From NCBI GenBank assembly GCA_046759865.1, contig JBHIDB010000001.1:1-52218 (forward strand): a DNA stretch of 52,218 bases, read 5' to 3'. The notes under the pieces were generated by a model. The model did not search any database, was not told where the DNA came from, and worked only from the letters and a program-made list of their open reading frames with translations. This DNA is from JAJISK01 sp046759865 (lineage in GTDB: Archaea; Thermoplasmatota; Thermoplasmata; RBG-16-68-12; JAJISG01). Below are positions 49,934-52,218 of this stretch, piece by piece. Position 1 is the stretch's first letter. Each line of letters starts with the position of its first letter. The translations under genes and the position numbers were made by a program.

Positions 49934-50055
49934 TGGACCGGGTGGGATTTGAACCCACGGCCTCCACCATGTTGGGGGAAGGGCCAGAAGTGGTCTTTCT
50001 AACTCCCGGCCTTCCTCATGCCAAGGTGGCGATCTTCCAACTGATCTACCGGCCC
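49934..50055 (-). tRNA. tRNA-Ala (GGC), with a 49-nt intron
   Basis: Minus strand; exons 50055-50019 and 49969-49934 give 73 nt, CCA not encoded. The acceptor stem GGGCCGG/CCGGTCC contains the G3-U70 pair that identifies alanine tRNAs. The anticodon stem is CCACC/GGTGG with loop T-T-GGC-A-T, the D stem GATC/GATC and the T arm GTGGG-TTCAAAT-CCCAC. The intron (50018-49970) is at the canonical 37/38 site and can fold through GGAAGGCC-type pairing with GGCCCTTCC. Confidence 0.92.
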
Positions 50056-50079
50056 GGGTTGGTCCGATGAAGGGCCACG

Positions 50080-50088
50080 AATAAAACC
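50080..50088 (-). promoter_or_regulatory. TATA box for tRNA-Ala
   Basis: Minus-strand GTTTTATTC is centred about 28 nt before the tRNA 5' end. Confidence 0.6.
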
Positions 50089-50119
50089 CTTTCATCATGC
50101 TGGCAGTCGTGGTCGAGCC

Positions 50120-50518
50120 TTAGGGAGACGCGAGTTCCCGCACGTCCCGTACGCGCCGCCGCAGGCGACTGTCGAGCTGCCGGAGAGAGAGGACGGAGAC
50201 CTCCTCCTTGGCCTTCTTCTTCCCGACTTGGAACCTAAAGACGACGGAGCCAATACCCACATCCACCGACGTGACCGTGGTCCCCGGAACCCCCTCGAAC
50301 TCTAAGGTCTCCGTCTGCTTGTGGTAGTTCACGGTCATGATCAGGAGGAAGTCTCTCCGGAGAAGCGCCGCGCCCTCGACGCCACCGGGCTCCTTCTCCA
50401 GGGGATGTGAGTGTAGTGCGACGAGGTCCTCCCGGATGTGCGCGTGGTTCACCCGCTGATTGGGCGGGGTATCCGTGAGGTCAAAGACCACGACCCGCTC
50501 TTCCATCCCGCTCGCCAT
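50120..50518 (-). CDS. unknown soluble protein
   Basis: 132 residues from ATG 50518 (ATG 50506 is also possible, as a TTAAAG box lies close upstream). Beta-rich start (RVVVFDLTDTP), an HAHIREDLVALHSHPLE segment, then LLIMTVNYHKQTETLEFEGV and VGIGSVVFRFQVG, with a basic C-terminal helix (SLRQLDSRLRRRVRDVRELA). No family recognised. It is the gene just downstream of the 50576 protein on the same strand and could be its partner. Confidence 0.6.
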   Translation of the reverse strand: MASGMEERVVVFDLTDTPPNQRVNHAHIREDLVALHSHPLEKEPGGVEGAALLRRDFLLIMTVNYHKQTETLEFEGVPGTTVTSVDVGIGSVVFRFQVGKKKAKEEVSVLSLRQLDSRLRRRVRDVRELASP

Positions 50519-50575
50519 GCTCCCACCCGCTTTAACCTTCCGCCGGAGGGGGGAGGGGGGAGGTGGCCGCGAGAG

Positions 50576-51004
50576 TCAAAGCCTGTCCTGAATCCGCGCC
50601 GCGAAGGCCCGTGCGTTACCGGTTGAGTCTTCCAACGAAGAGCTCGCAGGCACAAGCCACGCCTGTTCTCCGGCCTCGCCAACGAGTCGGAGCCGGTCGC
50701 CGCCACGGACCCCTTCTTCCACGTCTACGTCCCGGATGTCTCCCATTCCCACCTCGGAGGTCACTTCGTATCCCTCGAAGCGAAGGACATTCCACATCCC
50801 CCCCACGTCCAGGTGCGGCTTCAGCTCCAGGACCCGTTTCGATGTCAAGAGGAGGTTGCTGCTCTTCAGCGAGAGGAAGGCCCGCACCCGTTCGCCTTCC
50901 TCCAGGTGTTCGGCGATCTTCCAGAGCCGATCCTCGTCCCGCTTCAGCCCGCGCGTGGTGCCTAGGAAAAGGGTGTCGCCGAAGACCTCCTCGATTGACC
51001 CCAT
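50576..51004 (-). CDS. unknown protein, possible bacterial-PH-like fold
   Basis: 142 residues from ATG 51004, supported by a TTATT element about 28 nt upstream. The centre, VRAFLSLKSSNLLLTSKRVL with ELKPHLDVGGMWNVLRFEGY, resembles the strand order of short PH-like (bPH/YdbT-type) domains, where a ligand-less barrel ends in LLLTSKRV. The end is a helix (NARAFAARIQDRL). Function unknown. It lies between purF and the 50518 gene, all on the minus strand. Confidence 0.62.
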   Translation of the reverse strand: MGSIEEVFGDTLFLGTTRGLKRDEDRLWKIAEHLEEGERVRAFLSLKSSNLLLTSKRVLELKPHLDVGGMWNVLRFEGYEVTSEVGMGDIRDVDVEEGVRGGDRLRLVGEAGEQAWLVPASSSLEDSTGNARAFAARIQDRL

Positions 51005-51076
51005 CCCGCTGCCCACGGTCGAGGAGCCAATAAGGTTACCGCACGCTAGCAGCGATGGCGACAAAGCCCGGCCAGA

Positions 51077-52218
51077 TCAGGTTCGTTGGGACGGAAGGAA
51101 CAGATCCAGCCTCCGCTGCAGCCGCATCTGCTCTCCGGGGACCTGCACCGGGTACTCCCCGGTCAAGCAGCCCGTGCAGATGTCGGCTTCGGCCATCCCG
51201 ATGGCGCGGACGAGCCCAGGGATGGAGAGGTACCCAAGGGAGTCGGCCCCGAGTCGTTCGCGAATCTCCTCCACCTTCCGACCGTTCGCGGCGAACTGCT
51301 GGCGGCTTTTCATATCGATGCCGAGGTAACAGGGCGCCCGGATGGGCGGGCACCCGATGCGGACGTGGACCTCGCGGGCCCCGGCCTCCCGTACAAGCCC
51401 AACGATCTTCTTCATGGTGGTTCCGCGGACGATGCTGTCGTCCACCAGGATGACCCGCTTCCCCTGGAGCAGGGAGCGCACGGCGTTGAGTTTCAGGTGG
51501 ACCCCCACGTCCCGGTCCGTCTGATTGGGCAGGATGAAGGTGCGCTCGATGTAACGGTTCTTGATGAGGCCCTCCACAAGCGGGAGGCCCGCGGCCTCCG
51601 CGTAGCCGAAGGCGTGGGCGCGCCCGGAGTCGGGGATCGGGACGACCATGTCCGCTTCTACCGGGTGGTCCGATTCCAGCTCCCGGCCAATCTTCACCCG
51701 CACGTCGTACACCAGCCTCCCGTCGACGACGCTGTCGGGCCGGGAAAAGTAGACCCACTCGAACATGCAGTGGGCCGTGTTCGTGGGATGAGGCAGCCGC
51801 GTGGTGTGGACACCATCAGTGGTCAGCTCCAAGATCTCCCCCGGCCGCAAGTCGCGGATAAACTTGGCCCCCAGGGTGTCGAAGACGACGCTCTCGCTGG
51901 ACACGATGTGCTCGCCGTCCTTCCGCCCGTAGCAGAGGGGACGGACGGCCATAGGATCCCGGATGGCGAACAGGCGTTCGCCCACGAGGAGGACCAGGGA
52001 GTAGGACCCGACGAGCTTGCTCGTGAAGTCCCGGAGGGCCTGGTTCACGTCGCGGGTCTGGATGATCTCGTTGGCCAGGAGGCGCACGATGACCTCCGAG
52101 TCTGTGCTGGTGATGAAGGCCCAGCCCTTCCGCTGCAGCTCTCGCCGCAGCTCGGGGGCGTTTACGACCTCCCCGTTGTGGGCCAGGGCGATGTCCCCGG
52201 CGATGGAGCTTGCCACGA
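51077..52218 (-). CDS. purF: amidophosphoribosyltransferase (5' end outside window)
   Basis: The first enzyme of de novo purine synthesis: PRPP plus glutamine gives phosphoribosylamine. The visible 380 residues lack the N-terminal catalytic Cys, which lies beyond the right edge. The glutaminase part shows IALAHNGEVVNAPELRREL, STDSEVIVRLLA and SYSLVLLVGERLFAIRDP; the transferase part shows VVPIPDSGRAHAFGYAE, NRYIERTFI and the PRPP loop VILVDDSIVRGTT. The C-terminus has Cys residues (IGCPPIRAPCYLGID, ADICTGCLTGEYP) that bind the structural 4Fe-4S cluster in the Bacillus-type enzyme. Confidence 0.94.
   Translation of the reverse strand, partial: VASSIAGDIALAHNGEVVNAPELRRELQRKGWAFITSTDSEVIVRLLANEIIQTRDVNQALRDFTSKLVGSYSLVLLVGERLFAIRDPMAVRPLCYGRKDGEHIVSSESVVFDTLGAKFIRDLRPGEILELTTDGVHTTRLPHPTNTAHCMFEWVYFSRPDSVVDGRLVYDVRVKIGRELESDHPVEADMVVPIPDSGRAHAFGYAEAAGLPLVEGLIKNRYIERTFILPNQTDRDVGVHLKLNAVRSLLQGKRVILVDDSIVRGTTMKKIVGLVREAGAREVHVRIGCPPIRAPCYLGIDMKSRQQFAANGRKVEEIRERLGADSLGYLSIPGLVRAIGMAEADICTGCLTGEYPVQVPGEQMRLQRRLDLFLPSQRT

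Noticed and set aside
1..52218. CRISPR array, integrase, rRNA or complete IS element
   Set aside because: No spaced short repeats, no recombinase or DDE domain, and no rRNA signature seen on either strand.

Overview
The window is a gene-dense, GC-rich (roughly 60-65% by eye) stretch of an archaeal chromosome. Archaeal markers are the small DNA primase subunit, archaeal class I CCA-adding enzyme, prefoldin alpha, ribosomal proteins eL20 (L18a/LX) and eL41, an archaeal-type PRPP synthetase, coenzyme F420 genes, intron-containing tRNAs, and TATA boxes placed 25-30 nt upstream of many start codons (mostly leaderless transcripts). The combination of SMC-ScpA-ScpB, a HVO_0476-type zinc protein, a PhoU/AbrB regulator, ThyX and histidine ammonia-lyase fits a euryarchaeon, most likely an uncultured Thermoplasmatota lineage. 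That placement is inference and was not tested. No CRISPR array, integrase, complete insertion sequence or replication origin was recognised.

Layout. 1-5956: an overlapping plus-strand operon with the end of a membrane protein, a B12-binding radical SAM enzyme, a SAM methyltransferase, a VCBS/FG-GAP beta-propeller protein and a family 2 glycosyltransferase; it looks like a cell-surface glycan or lipid module. 6008-7534: hutH. 7573-16964 (minus): SMC, ScpA and ScpB in one operon, followed by a separately promoted 1435-residue protein built from about 21 helical repeats of about 62 residues. 17091-19849: UDP-GlcNAc 2-epimerase and two glycosyltransferases. 19833-27796 (minus): ftsY, prefoldin alpha, eL20, a TPR membrane protein, priS, a TraB-like protein, pcm, a zinc protein and a rhomboid protease. 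27842-33500: a HemK2-type methyltransferase, prs, small membrane and zinc proteins, the PhoU/AbrB regulator and cca.

33514-36700 holds tRNA-Trp with a 92-nt intron that looks like a C/D-box guide RNA, eL41 only 5 nt upstream of it, a double GNAT acetyltransferase, a KaiC-like ATPase, a 479-nt stretch without a convincing gene, and tRNA-Arg. 36765-42508: a DUF72 protein, DNA polymerase IV, ThyX, cofC-cofE for F420, a PPOX-fold flavin/F420 protein and a membrane protein. 42548-45701: a complete ECF vitamin/metal transporter (S, A, A', T). 45737-52218: a DMT transporter, small unknown genes, an ankyrin protein, an orphan helix-turn-helix protein derived from an IS630-type transposase, a terpene-cyclase-fold protein, a 64-nt duplicated segment, an intron-containing tRNA-Ala, two unknown proteins and most of purF.

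The most unusual items are the 21-repeat helical protein beside the condensin operon, the guide-RNA-like tRNA-Trp intron, two genes whose homology-supported N-termini lack a canonical start codon (eL41 with ATA, the DMT transporter with ACG), and the TPR membrane protein ending in a helix-hairpin-helix-like segment.
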